The notes below the pieces were generated by a model. That model was not told the DNA's origin. It was given only the letters and a program-made list of their open reading frames with translations, and did not search any database. Below, one piece after another: positions 31,492-40,170 of a stretch of DNA of 64,000 bases; the stretch's first letter is position 1; each line of letters begins with the position of its first letter. The position numbers and the translations under genes were made by a program. The stretch spans positions 474,840 through 538,839 of the forward strand of contig NZ_JAAVIY010000002.1 of NCBI RefSeq assembly GCF_014748335.1, read 5' to 3'. The stretch is from Flavobacterium selenitireducens (GTDB taxonomy: Bacteria; Bacteroidota; Bacteroidia; Flavobacteriales; Flavobacteriaceae).

Positions 31492-33920
31492 TCAGGAACT
31501 GGATCAAGGTTTTTATCTATCACCTCAGGCAGAACAAATTGTTCTCATTCCTGAACACGTTGGGACTGGCGATCGGGATCAGCGGCATCATCTTCGCGGT
31601 TTTGTACTGGAACGACGAGCAATCCTATAACGACTGGAATCCCGAAAAAGACAGGGTTTTCCAGGTAATCAACGATGTCGGAGGCGATGTGAGCTGGCCG
31701 TATTCGTCTGAGCCTACGGGGCGTTATCTCTTAGCTTCAAGTGCTGACATTTCGGGTTATTGCTATACCGAAACCGGCTATCACAAAGACGTAGTGCGTT
31801 TTCAGGACAAGAAGGTGCTCGTCGAGAAAATCTTTGAAAGCCAACAGCAATTCTTTGACTATTTTCCGTTTGAATTCGTGGAAGGCAACGCGTCTTCTGC
31901 ATTGGCCGACGAAAGCAGCATCGCCATCGGTGAGGCGACGGCACATAAGATTTTCGGAGGCGAGAAAGCGCTCGGCAAACAAGTTTTCATATCCAAAAAA
32001 CCGTATATCGTAAGGGGAGTTTACCGGGTTCCGGGAAAATCGTCGATGGCACCTGAAATCATCACGCGCAAGATCGACCAGTTTTTGAGAGACAACAAAG
32101 ACCAATGGGGAAATTTCAACTTCAACCTCATGCTCAAGCTCAAAGATCCGTCCGACAAGCAAAAAGTCGAACGGCAACTCGAGAAAATTTACCTTGAAAA
32201 CCGAACCGCCAAGTATGCCAAAGAAGCAGGGCTTTCGCTTGCCGAATTCGTAAAGAAACACGGTCAGACCAAAGTGACGCTGGAGCCGCTTTCGAGCACA
32301 AGGCTGCATTCGTCGGTAGACGGTTATCCGGAAGGTAAAGGCAACTACAAATTCCTGCTGATCATGTCGGCTTTGTCTGTGCTGATCCTGTTGTTGTCGA
32401 TCGTGAATTACGTGAACCTGGCCACGGCGAGCGCCATCAAACGCGCCAAGGAAGTTGGTGTCCGCAGGATTATCGGCGCAAGCAAGTCGAACATCGTCTG
32501 GCAATTTTTATGCGAAACGGTCGTCACCACGATTTTTTCCATATTGCTTGCGTTAGCCATAGTCGAGCTCGCGCTGCCGTATTACAACGAATTCCTCGAC
32601 AAAGACCTGATCATGAACGGCAGCCAGTTTTTTGCCAAACTGATCGTGATTTTCCTTGCCGTGATCTTGGTTGCGGGAATCTTCCCGGCTGTCTACGTAT
32701 CGAATTTCGAAACGCTGAAAGTGCTCAAAGGCAACTTCGGGCGCAGCAAAAGCGGTGTCTGGCTGCGCAACGGAATGTTGGTCCTGCAATTCGCGATCGC
32801 GACGTTTTTCGTCATCGGATCCCACATCGTCTACGAGCAGGTCGAATTTATGAGTACGAAAGACCTCGGGTTCAAAGGCAATCAGGTCGTCGACATCGTT
32901 TATCGCAACGACTACGATTGGCGCGAGCCGGATTACCAGAAAAAACTGCTGAACCGTTACCGCGTAATGAAACAGGAATTGCTCAAGATTCCCGGCGTCA
33001 CGGCCGTCACGGGTGGTGCGTTTTCGTTCGGTAACGACGCCAATTCCTCGTCCGGGTTCAATTACAAGGAAACCCAAATGGTCCAGGCCAAGAACATGGC
33101 TGCCGATTTTGAATTCCTCGACATGATGAACATCAAGATCGCCCAAGGCCGCAAACTGTCGCCTGAATTTGCGTCCGATACGATCAATTCCGTACTCATA
33201 AACGAAACGGCTTTGCGTCAGATGCAGGAGAAGGCACCGCTCGGCAAAAAATTCAAGTGGAACAACCACGAGTTTACGATAGTGGGCGTCGTCAAGGATT
33301 TTCACATCGCCGGCCCGCAACAGGAAATTCCTGCGATGATCTTTTTCCACTACAAAACCGTCGACTGGATGATCAACAACACGAACCACGTCATGGTCAA
33401 GCTCGATCCTGCCCAAGCCGGGGAGGCACTCGAAAAAATCGAGAAATTCTGGGTAAAGAACGTCGACAACGAATTCCCGTTTACGTATGATTTCGTCGAC
33501 AAGAATTTTGAGCGCACTTACAAAGCTTTCGTAAACCAGCGCAATTTGTTCCAGTTGCTGAACGCCGTTGTGATCGTGATCGCCCTTTTCGGATTGTTCG
33601 CCCTGGCGTCGTTCTCGATTGAAAGGCGCATGAAGGAAATTGCCATCAGGAAAACGTTGGGAGCCGAGACGAGTTCGCTGCTCAGGGAACTGTCGAAGCA
33701 ATATTTGGTGTTCTGCATCGCAGGGTTCGCCATCGCGTTTTTCCCTACGCGCCTCATCCTTTCGAAATGGCTTGAAGATTTCGCCTATAGGATCGAGATC
33801 GCGACGATGCCTTTCCTTATCGGATTCCTGGTCCTGGTTACCCTTACCATAGCGGTTGTAGTCGCAAAAGCATACAAAGCCACGCGAATCGATGTTTTGC
33901 AATATCTCAAATACGAATGA
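31488..33920 (+). CDS. MacB/FtsX-type ABC permease
   Basis: This 810-residue permease has two FtsX modules. An N-terminal membrane helix (about 18-40) leads to a MacB-like periplasmic domain (45-280), then three helices near 290-400. A second set follows: a helix near 430, a second periplasmic domain, and a final trio of helices after residue 690 (FGLFALASFSIERRMKEIAIRKTLGA). Such permeases use ATP to push peptides, lipids or antibiotics from the periplasm, a mechanotransmission mechanism. It works with the ATPase and fusion protein of the operon. Confidence 0.92.
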   Translation: MIRNWIKVFIYHLRQNKLFSFLNTLGLAIGISGIIFAVLYWNDEQSYNDWNPEKDRVFQVINDVGGDVSWPYSSEPTGRYLLASSADISGYCYTETGYHKDVVRFQDKKVLVEKIFESQQQFFDYFPFEFVEGNASSALADESSIAIGEATAHKIFGGEKALGKQVFISKKPYIVRGVYRVPGKSSMAPEIITRKIDQFLRDNKDQWGNFNFNLMLKLKDPSDKQKVERQLEKIYLENRTAKYAKEAGLSLAEFVKKHGQTKVTLEPLSSTRLHSSVDGYPEGKGNYKFLLIMSALSVLILLLSIVNYVNLATASAIKRAKEVGVRRIIGASKSNIVWQFLCETVVTTIFSILLALAIVELALPYYNEFLDKDLIMNGSQFFAKLIVIFLAVILVAGIFPAVYVSNFETLKVLKGNFGRSKSGVWLRNGMLVLQFAIATFFVIGSHIVYEQVEFMSTKDLGFKGNQVVDIVYRNDYDWREPDYQKKLLNRYRVMKQELLKIPGVTAVTGGAFSFGNDANSSSGFNYKETQMVQAKNMAADFEFLDMMNIKIAQGRKLSPEFASDTINSVLINETALRQMQEKAPLGKKFKWNNHEFTIVGVVKDFHIAGPQQEIPAMIFFHYKTVDWMINNTNHVMVKLDPAQAGEALEKIEKFWVKNVDNEFPFTYDFVDKNFERTYKAFVNQRNLFQLLNAVVIVIALFGLFALASFSIERRMKEIAIRKTLGAETSSLLRELSKQYLVFCIAGFAIAFFPTRLILSKWLEDFAYRIEIATMPFLIGFLVLVTLTIAVVVAKAYKATRIDVLQYLKYE

Positions 33921-33921
33921 T

Positions 33922-35043
33922 ATGAAAGTACTTTTTACAGCATTACTGATTTTGGCCGTTTCGGTCGGATTCGGTCAGAAAAAAATCAAATCGATAGACG
34001 CCACGGTCGCCGCGGTAGACATACGCGAAGGCGCGAAATTTCGCAAAAACGCCTGGCGGATTTCGCCTGAGGTCACGCCGGACGTGTTTACGACCTCAAG
34101 CGACAAAGTGACGTTTTATACCGACAGGGATTCGATCACGGTGAAAGTCGATCGGAAAAAGCCAATCGATTTCATCATCAAATTCGACGGCAAGGATGCC
34201 TTGACCCGAATCGCCTACGAGCCGAGCTTTCTCGACAAATTGAGAGCGGCAAAAACGTACGACCTTAAAGAGAAAGCGCAATTGCCCAAGTTTTCTTACC
34301 AATCGAAGGACGACGCTTATCTCGTCACGTTGCGAAACAAGTTCAAGCTCGATTCGATAGCCGGAGAAGGGAACCAGACTTCGCGAATCCTGAACCTGAT
34401 GCACTGGATGCACAACACCGTGCGCCACGACGGCTCGAGTCCGAATCCCGAATCGCGCAATGCAAACGACCTGATCGCGATTTGTAAAAACGAAAACCGT
34501 GGCGTGAACTGCCGCATGATGGCCATCGCCCTCAACGAGTGTTACCTGGCACTCGGAATCAAGTCGAAATTCGTTACGTGTATGCCGAAAGAGGAAAATT
34601 TCGACGATTGCCACGTGATCAACATGGTCTTCAATACCGATTTGAACCGCTGGATCTGGGTCGACCCGACGTTCGCCGCTTATGTGATGGACGAAAAAGG
34701 GGAGCTCCTCGGGATAGCCGAAGTTCGCGAACGCCTCATTTCCGGGAAAACGCTGATCCTGAATCCCGATGCGAATTGGAACCGGGAAGAATCGCAAACT
34801 GCCGATTATTACTTACAGACGTACATGGCCAAAAACCTGTATCGCATCCAGGTTCCGGTAAGCAGCCAAGCCGATTTCGAGACGTGGAAAGACGGTCAGC
34901 AAGCACAATATGTGGAATTGCTTCCGCTTGACGGAATTTGGCAAACGAAGGCAAAAACCGTCTACCAACGCGACGAACCCAAAATGGAATTCGTGTATTA
35001 TCAGACAAACAATCCGGACGCTTTTTGGGCAAAGCCGGAATAG
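33922..35043 (+). CDS. Exported transglutaminase-like protein
   Basis: This 373-residue protein has a signal peptide (MKVLFTALLILAVSVGFGQ) and a C-terminal transglutaminase-like domain with the full triad: C197 in GVNCRMMAIALNE, H231 in DDCHVINMVF and D248 in WIWVDPTFAAYV. Such domains act as cysteine proteases or amide-forming enzymes. It starts one base after the permease stop, so it belongs to the efflux operon and may process the exported product or modify the periplasm. The substrate is not known. The first 110 residues look like a beta-sandwich. Confidence 0.85.
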   Translation: MKVLFTALLILAVSVGFGQKKIKSIDATVAAVDIREGAKFRKNAWRISPEVTPDVFTTSSDKVTFYTDRDSITVKVDRKKPIDFIIKFDGKDALTRIAYEPSFLDKLRAAKTYDLKEKAQLPKFSYQSKDDAYLVTLRNKFKLDSIAGEGNQTSRILNLMHWMHNTVRHDGSSPNPESRNANDLIAICKNENRGVNCRMMAIALNECYLALGIKSKFVTCMPKEENFDDCHVINMVFNTDLNRWIWVDPTFAAYVMDEKGELLGIAEVRERLISGKTLILNPDANWNREESQTADYYLQTYMAKNLYRIQVPVSSQADFETWKDGQQAQYVELLPLDGIWQTKAKTVYQRDEPKMEFVYYQTNNPDAFWAKPE

Positions 35044-35099
35044 CGATTACATTTTTTAGTTTTATCTGTTTAGGCGGTGGGATTGTCCTGCCGCTTTTC

Positions 35100-35107
35100 T
35101 ATTTTTG
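35100..35107 (+). promoter_or_regulatory. Promoter element of the 35123-35656 gene
   Basis: TATTTTTG overlaps an in-frame TTG at 35105 and so supports the ATG at 35123 instead. Confidence 0.6.
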
Positions 35108-35122
35108 GGCAAATCGAAAAGT

Positions 35123-35656
35123 ATGCGATTCGAAATTCCCTTCGACCCGGAACACTATAGGCAAAAAAGCGCCGTCCTATTTGACGTATTATGGGAAAAG
35201 GGACGTAAAGCCCGCATCAAGTTAGGAATAGCCAGCGTCGTACTTGGGGCGTTTGGTTCCTTCGCCATCATCGGGAACAGCGATTTGGGATATATTTTTG
35301 TCTGTATTTCGGCCATTCTTGGCATCGTGGTCTGGCGCAATTATTATTTTCAAAGGAGGAGCCGCAAGGAAATGGACACTATAATCGACAGGACGCTTTC
35401 AAAGCAAACGGCGGAAAAAACGATAGTGGAATTCACAGCTGATTTTTATTCGGCTGAAAATGCGGACGAACATTACAAACTCGCCTGGAAATCATTTAGG
35501 TCTTATCGCGAGATCCGGCAGACGCTCTATATTTTTGGAGACACCAGTTTGTCGTTTGCGATTTCGGAAACTGAACTTGGAACCGAAGATTATCAAAAAG
35601 TGCGATTTTTGATCAGTTCCGTCCTGCCCGACAGTTCGTTGTGGAAGACCATGTAA
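35123..35656 (+). CDS. Two-helix membrane protein, YcxB-like
   Basis: This 177-residue protein starts MRFEIPFDPEHYRQ and has two adjacent membrane segments (about 34-70). Its cytosolic C-terminal part (SRKEMDTIIDRTLSKQTAEK, then a beta-rich WKSFRSYREIRQTLYIFGD) resembles the YcxB family of unknown function. It has its own promoter element and is not coupled to the efflux operon, although only 79 bases separate the genes. It ends tail-to-tail with the outer-membrane protein gene, across a terminator. Confidence 0.7.
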   Translation: MRFEIPFDPEHYRQKSAVLFDVLWEKGRKARIKLGIASVVLGAFGSFAIIGNSDLGYIFVCISAILGIVVWRNYYFQRRSRKEMDTIIDRTLSKQTAEKTIVEFTADFYSAENADEHYKLAWKSFRSYREIRQTLYIFGDTSLSFAISETELGTEDYQKVRFLISSVLPDSSLWKTM

Positions 35657-35705
35657 CCTCAAACAGGCGTTGTCAGAAGCTGACGTTTCGGCACTTACCC
35701 AAACT

Positions 35706-35730
35706 GAAAAAGCAGCCTTTCCAGACTGCT
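35706..35730 (-). terminator. Terminator of the outer-membrane protein gene
   Basis: On the reverse strand, AAGCAGTCT pairs with AGGCTGCTT (one wobble) around GGAA, followed by five T. Confidence 0.8.
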
Positions 35731-35772
35731 TCGTATCATCAATGTTAAACTTTTGTTTTATGTAATTTGGTG

Positions 35773-36399
35773 TTAGAAACGATAACCTGCCGATAGCGAA
35801 ACCACGCTGTTGCGGGTTTTGTCGTTTGAGCCGTCGTCGTTGATGTTCACGAACCCGACGTTGGCGCGGACGCTGAAAAAGATGTCGTTCTTGAGTTTGT
35901 ATTCCACATCGCCTACCAACCCGATGTCGATTGGCTTGACGTCGTCCTTGATGTCGTTTTCGTTTTCGTCCCGGTCGCCAAAGACCACGCTGTCGTACTT
36001 TTGCTTTGCGCTTAACAGCACGCCGACTTGTGGACCAGCTCCAACGCTAAGGCCTCTGACTTTGGCAAAATGATACTTGACCAAAACCGGCATGTTGAGG
36101 TAGAAAAGCTCGACGCGCATATTCTCGTATCTCACCTCTCCATCCCAATATTCATCTCCGCTTTCGGCTCCTTGCATCGATAGCAAGAGCTCTGGCTGAA
36201 CAGAGAAGTTTTCGTTGAAATGGTAATTCACCAAACCGCCGACGTGAAAACCGGCAAGGGCTTCGGCTTCTTCAAAATCGCCCGCAAACGTACTGAGTTG
36301 GGCACCGGCTTTTACGCCAAATTCGAACTTTTTTTCCTGGGCTTGAGCCGATAAAGCGCTCACGGCAAGTGCTGCCGCACAGATGATTAATTTTGTCAT
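35773..36399 (-). CDS. Outer-membrane beta-barrel protein (porin/PorT-like family)
   Basis: This 208-residue protein has a signal peptide (MTKLIICAAALAVSALSAQAQ) and an eight-strand-like beta pattern (FGVKAGAQLSTFAG, GFHVGGLVNYHFNENFSVQPELLLSMQGAE, LNMPVLVKYHFA, GLSVGAGPQVGVLLS) ending in LSAGYRF with the terminal aromatic. It matches the outer-membrane beta-barrel (OMP_b-brl_2) type widespread in Bacteroidota, usually a surface protein of unknown ligand. It is a single gene with its own promoter element and terminator. Confidence 0.85.
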   Translation of the reverse strand: MTKLIICAAALAVSALSAQAQEKKFEFGVKAGAQLSTFAGDFEEAEALAGFHVGGLVNYHFNENFSVQPELLLSMQGAESGDEYWDGEVRYENMRVELFYLNMPVLVKYHFAKVRGLSVGAGPQVGVLLSAKQKYDSVVFGDRDENENDIKDDVKPIDIGLVGDVEYKLKNDIFFSVRANVGFVNINDDGSNDKTRNSVVSLSAGYRF

Positions 36400-36427
36400 G
36401 ATTGATTGATGTTGATTGATGATGGCG

Positions 36428-36435
36428 CAAATGTA
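36428..36435 (-). promoter_or_regulatory. Promoter element of the outer-membrane protein gene
   Basis: Reverse-strand TACATTTG fits TAnnTTTG, 28 bases before the ATG at 36399. Confidence 0.6.
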
Positions 36436-36882
36436 GAACGGTCTTGTGAGGTCGCAAAACCTTGATTCTTAAACATTTCTTAAATGGTACAAAAGGCCCA
36501 TTTTGATAGTTTTGGGATTTTTTTCCGAAGATTTTTTATGGGAAAACGTTGTAGTGGCGCGGTTTGTCGATTGTTGGGACATTTCGCTTTTCCGAGGGCA
36601 ACATCCAATTCCTAGAAATTAGGATTGCGAGTTCCGTTCAACGGTCGGAATCTTGTTTTTTAGACTTGGAATCCGATTCTGAAATCACATTCCGACATCC
36701 TATATTAGCTTTCGGAAGCTAACTTGGGGAACAAAACGGTAATCTCCAAAATTGTGCGGTTCGGAAAGTGCAACCCAAATGGACAAATCAACAAATGAGC
36801 GAACAATAACAATTAACGAATTTTAACCTCCAAAACGCGATTTCAATCGACAATTATCCATTGCCAGTTCTCATTTCCAACC
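36436..36882. other. Intergenic stretch without recognisable gene
   Basis: About 450 bases between divergent genes. I see AT-rich sequence with short inverted pieces (CCTAGAAATTAGG near 36612 and AGCTTTCGGAAGCT near 36707), but no reading frame or RNA. Confidence 0.5.
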
Positions 36883-36890
36883 TATCTTTG
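36883..36890 (+). promoter_or_regulatory. Promoter element of the Mrp gene
   Basis: TATCTTTG is an exact TAnnTTTG match 40 bases before the ATG at 36931. Confidence 0.6.
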
Positions 36891-36930
36891 CAATCTGAAA
36901 TCAGTCTTAATAAAGGCTGTCCTACAACTT

Positions 36931-38070
36931 ATGAAACTCGACAGAAAAGAAATACTCAACGTTCTTGAAACCATAACGATAGCCGGAGAAGGCCAGAATA
37001 TGGTAGAAAGCGGAGCCGTCAAGAACGTGCTCACATTTGGCGATGAGGTCGTGGTAGACCTCGTACTTTCGACACCCGCGATGCACATCCGCAAACGCGC
37101 CGAAGACGACATCAAGAAAATCATACAGGAACGATTTCCTGCCGTTACCTCTATTAAAGTCAATTCCAAAGTCGAAGTGCCGGAAAAAAATACCGAAAAC
37201 CAGATCAAGGGCAAGGAAATTCCGGGCATCTCCAATATCGTGGCGGTCGCTTCGGGAAAAGGTGGTGTCGGAAAATCTACCGTGACGGCCAATCTCGCCG
37301 TGACGCTGTCTAAAATGGGCTTTAAAGTGGGCGTTCTCGATGCCGACATTTACGGGCCATCGATGCCGATCATGTTCGACGTGGAGTTGGAAAAGCCGGT
37401 TTCTGAAGTCGTCGATGGCAAATCGAAAATGAAACCCATCGAAAGCTACGGAATCAAGATCCTGTCGATCGGATTTTTTACCGCACCCTCACAGGCTGTT
37501 ATCTGGCGCGGTCCGATGGCTTCAAAAGCGCTCAATCAAATGATTTTTGACGCCAATTGGGGCGAACTCGACTTTCTTTTGATCGACCTGCCGCCGGGAA
37601 CTGGAGATATCCATTTGTCGATCATGCAATCGCTGCCCATCACAGGCGCCGTCGTGGTAAGTACGCCTCAGGCCGTGGCTTTGGCCGATGCGAAAAAAGG
37701 TGTTTCAATGTTCCTTTCCGATGCGATCAACGTGCCGGTTCTCGGGATTATCGAAAACATGGCCTATTTCACTCCGGAAGAATTGCCTGAAAACAAATAT
37801 TATATTTTCGGGAAAGAAGGTGCGAAAAACCTTGCAGAAGACCTCGGAGTTCCGTTCCTGGGCGAAGTGCCGCTCGTGCAATCGATACGCGAAGCCGGAG
37901 ATTTCGGGCGTCCCGCTGCCTTGCAAACCGCATCGGGCATCGAGACCGTTTTCGAAGAGATCACGCGCAATGTCGTGCAGGAAACCGTGAACCGCAATCA
38001 AAGCCTTCCGCCAACCGAGGCCGTTAAAATAACGACGATGGCGGGATGTTCCGCGGTAAAAAAGAATTAG
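36931..38070 (+). CDS. Mrp/NBP35-type iron-sulphur carrier ATPase
   Basis: This 379-residue protein carries Fe-S clusters to apo-proteins in the cytosol. Residues 1-90 are a DUF59/MIP18-like domain; the ATPase domain starts with the deviant Walker A SGKGGVGKSTVTANLA, has VLDADIYGPSMP, and later FLLIDLPPGTGDIHLS. The CxxC usually near the C-terminal third is absent (ENMAYFTPEELPENKYY), and a lone cysteine is in MAGCSAVKKN, as in other Bacteroidota. It lies upstream of a NifU-like gene, fitting iron-sulphur assembly. Confidence 0.93.
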   Translation: MKLDRKEILNVLETITIAGEGQNMVESGAVKNVLTFGDEVVVDLVLSTPAMHIRKRAEDDIKKIIQERFPAVTSIKVNSKVEVPEKNTENQIKGKEIPGISNIVAVASGKGGVGKSTVTANLAVTLSKMGFKVGVLDADIYGPSMPIMFDVELEKPVSEVVDGKSKMKPIESYGIKILSIGFFTAPSQAVIWRGPMASKALNQMIFDANWGELDFLLIDLPPGTGDIHLSIMQSLPITGAVVVSTPQAVALADAKKGVSMFLSDAINVPVLGIIENMAYFTPEELPENKYYIFGKEGAKNLAEDLGVPFLGEVPLVQSIREAGDFGRPAALQTASGIETVFEEITRNVVQETVNRNQSLPPTEAVKITTMAGCSAVKKN

Positions 38071-38072
38071 AT

Positions 38073-38199
38073 AATTTGAAAATGACATTCGGGTCAAAAT
38101 CGAATTTCGGTTTATAAATAAAATCCAGTATTAATTGAAAGTTTGCCATTTGTGGAAACCATCATTTCCAAATTTTCAAATTTTCAAATTTCCAAATTA
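38073..38199 (+). repeat. Paired inverted AATTTGAAAAT repeats before the NifU gene
   Basis: AATTTGAAAAT at 38073-38083 is matched by its reverse complement repeated at 38166-38199 (TTCCAAATTTTCAAATTTTC and on). The right arm ends one base before the ATG at 38201. Confidence 0.8.
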
Positions 38200-38200
38200 G

Positions 38201-38440
38201 ATGGATACAACAGAACTAACCCAAACCGTAGAGCGTGCTCTCGAAGAAATCCGGCCGTTCCTCAACAGCGACGGAGGCGACATCACGCTGGTTTCTATCG
38301 AAGAAGACAAACACGTCACGGTGCGTCTGCAAGGCGCCTGCACCAACTGCAGCGTCAACCAGATGACACTCAAGGCCGGAGTGGAAACCACGATAAAGAA
38401 ATATGCGCCCCAAATCGAGACGGTAACCAACGTCGCCTGA
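38201..38440 (+). CDS. NifU-like Fe-S scaffold protein
   Basis: This 79-residue protein is a single NifU C-terminal (Nfu) domain, which binds a 4Fe-4S cluster between subunits and delivers it. The pattern IRPFLNSDGGDITLV and the CxxC in GACTNCSVNQMTLK (C47 and C50) are diagnostic, followed by the short tail. The length fits stand-alone Nfu proteins. It is in the same direction as the Mrp gene, 130 bases downstream, with a repeat pair between them. Confidence 0.95.
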   Translation: MDTTELTQTVERALEEIRPFLNSDGGDITLVSIEEDKHVTVRLQGACTNCSVNQMTLKAGVETTIKKYAPQIETVTNVA

Positions 38441-38502
38441 TTTTTTTTGGCGTGCCGCCGGCCGGAAGATTTAGTAAAGCAGTGACTCCGCGAAGCCGGC
38501 GT

Positions 38503-38594
38503 CGGGCTGTCCGCTTTTATCTTTTGCCAAACCTCAAAGGTTTTGAAAACCTATGAGGTTTCAACAAAAGGATAACCGCTTCCATCCCTCACGC
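38503..38594 (-). repeat. Dispersed intergenic element with nested hairpin
   Basis: On the reverse strand: GCGTGAGGGATGGAAGCGG, TTATCCTTTTG, a central hairpin (AAACCTCATAGGTTTT against AAAACCTTTGAGGTTT), GGCAAAAGATA, AAAGCGGACAGCCCGAC. It matches 56228-56328 in its outer parts while the centre differs. The outer flank down to 38448 is GC-rich and has no gene. Confidence 0.85.
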
Positions 38595-38605
38595 AATCTG
38601 CAATT

Positions 38606-38676
38606 GTTTAAAGTTTAAAGTCCGATGTTGGCTGAAGAAGCCCGGAACTCTAAACCTTAAACTCTAAACATCAAAC
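38606..38676 (+). repeat. Paired inverted TTTAAAG repeats before the reductase gene
   Basis: GTTTAAAGTTTAAAG at 38606-38620 faces CTCTAAACCTTAAACTCTAA at 38648 onward. The right arm ends one base before the ATG at 38678. Confidence 0.75.
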
Positions 38677-38677
38677 A

Positions 38678-39730
38678 ATGATCAAAACCGACATCCTCAT
38701 TATTGGAGCCGGCCCCACCGGACTCTTCGCCGTCTTTGAAGCCGGCCTGTTGAAACTCAAATGCCATATCATAGACGCGCTGCCGCAAATCGGCGGGCAA
38801 TTGTCTGAATTGTATCCCAAAAAACCCATTTTCGACATTCCCGGTTTTCCGGAAGTCCTCGCAGGCGACCTGATCAAGAACCAAATGGAACAGATCAAGC
38901 AGTTTGAACCCGGTTTCACCTTGGGCGAACGCGCCGAGACCATAGAACACCAGGAAGACGGAACGTTTATCGTCACCACCGACAAAGGCACGCAACATCA
39001 CGCCAACGCCATTGCGATTGCCGGAGGTTTGGGAAGTTTCGAGCCGCGAAAGCCGGTCATTGAAGACATTGAATTTTATGAGGACAAGGGCGTGGAGTAC
39101 TTTGTTAAAGATCCGGAGCGTTACCGTGGAAAACGCGTCGTGCTTGCCGGCGGAGGCGATTCGGCTCTCGACTGGAGCATTTTTTTGGCGAACGTGGCTT
39201 CCGAGGTGACGTTGATCCATCGCAGGAACGAATTTCGCGGTGCACTTGACTCCGTAGAGAAAGTCCAGGAATTGAAGCATCAGGGCAAGATCAGATTGAT
39301 TACGCCTGCCGAAGTCATCGGTTTGAACGGGTCCGAAAAACTTGAATCCATAGACATAGAGGAAAATGGCGCCCACCGCAAGCTGGAAACCGACTTTCTG
39401 ATACCGCTTTTCGGGCTTACGCCAAAGCTTGGCCCTATCGCCAATTGGGGATTGGAGATCGAAAAAAATGCGATCAAGGTCAACAATGCTTTGGATTACC
39501 AAACCAATATCCCGGGCATTTACGCTATCGGAGACGTGAACACTTATCCAGGCAAGCTCAAACTTATTTTGTGCGGTTACCACGAGGCGACGCTCATGTG
39601 CCAGTCGGTTTACCAGCGCATGAACCCGGGCAAGAAATACGTTCTGAAATACACGACGGTTTCCGGTGTCGACGGTTTTGACGGCACACGTAAAGAAGCA
39701 GAGAAAGCGGTCGTGAAATCGATCGACTGA
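38678..39730 (+). CDS. Ferredoxin-NADP reductase (thioredoxin-reductase-like type)
   Basis: This 350-residue flavoprotein has the FAD site GAGPTGLFAVFEAGLL near residue 10 and the NADP site LAGGGDSALDWSIFL near 163, and ends with the FAD-contacting IYAIGDVNTYPG. It lacks the CxxC of thioredoxin reductases, so it is a type 2 ferredoxin-NADP reductase, moving electrons between NADPH and ferredoxin. The 2Fe-2S ferredoxin gene lies 74 bases downstream in the same direction, fitting an electron-transfer pair. Confidence 0.93.
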   Translation: MIKTDILIIGAGPTGLFAVFEAGLLKLKCHIIDALPQIGGQLSELYPKKPIFDIPGFPEVLAGDLIKNQMEQIKQFEPGFTLGERAETIEHQEDGTFIVTTDKGTQHHANAIAIAGGLGSFEPRKPVIEDIEFYEDKGVEYFVKDPERYRGKRVVLAGGGDSALDWSIFLANVASEVTLIHRRNEFRGALDSVEKVQELKHQGKIRLITPAEVIGLNGSEKLESIDIEENGAHRKLETDFLIPLFGLTPKLGPIANWGLEIEKNAIKVNNALDYQTNIPGIYAIGDVNTYPGKLKLILCGYHEATLMCQSVYQRMNPGKKYVLKYTTVSGVDGFDGTRKEAEKAVVKSID

Positions 39731-39736
39731 TTTTTT

Positions 39737-39769
39737 AAACCTCAGAGGTTTTTAAAATCTTTGAGGTTT
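39737..39769 (+). repeat. AAACCTC/GAGGTTT intergenic hairpin
   Basis: AAACCTCAGAGGTTTT pairs with AAAATCTTTGAGGTTT, a hairpin of the same family as those at 25306 and 38529. It separates the reductase and ferredoxin genes. Confidence 0.75.
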
Positions 39770-39804
39770 TCCTCCAAAAACCTAATCTCCCAAAATCCCA
39801 CGCG

Positions 39805-40134
39805 ATGTCCGACATCAAAATCACCATAATCGACCGCGATGGCGCATCCCATGAGGTCGACGCCCCAACCGACATGAACATGAACATCATGGAACTTGTG
39901 CGTGCCTACGAACTTGCACCCGAAGGTACGATCGGGATTTGCGGCGGCATGGCCATGTGCGCCTCCTGCCAATGCTACGTGGTCAACGACGTAGATTTAC
40001 CGGAAAAATCTGATGATGAAGAGGCGATGTTGTCCGAGGCGTTCCATGTAAAACCCAACAGTCGCTTGGGCTGCCAGATCAACATTACGCCGGAAATCGA
40101 AGGTTTGGTTGTCGAATTGGCACCGGAATACTGA
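39805..40134 (+). CDS. 2Fe-2S ferredoxin (adrenodoxin type)
   Basis: This 109-residue protein has cluster ligands in the adrenodoxin pattern C-x5-C-x2-C with a distant fourth cysteine: C46, C52 and C55 in GICGGMAMCASCQC, and C90 in RLGCQI. It carries single electrons in the cytosol. It probably accepts electrons from the upstream ferredoxin-NADP reductase, and could supply Fe-S assembly, since the Mrp and NifU genes are close by. C57 is an extra cysteine next to the cluster. Confidence 0.95.
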   Translation: MSDIKITIIDRDGASHEVDAPTDMNMNIMELVRAYELAPEGTIGICGGMAMCASCQCYVVNDVDLPEKSDDEEAMLSEAFHVKPNSRLGCQINITPEIEGLVVELAPEY

Positions 40135-40170
40135 TTCCGTCGTAGCGCCTTCGCAATTTCATTCATGTAA

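Noticed and set aside
32553..33902. 449-codon reverse frame opposite the MacB-type permease
   Set aside because: The permease frame on the other strand is clearly the gene; the reverse frame is rich in charged residues with no motif.
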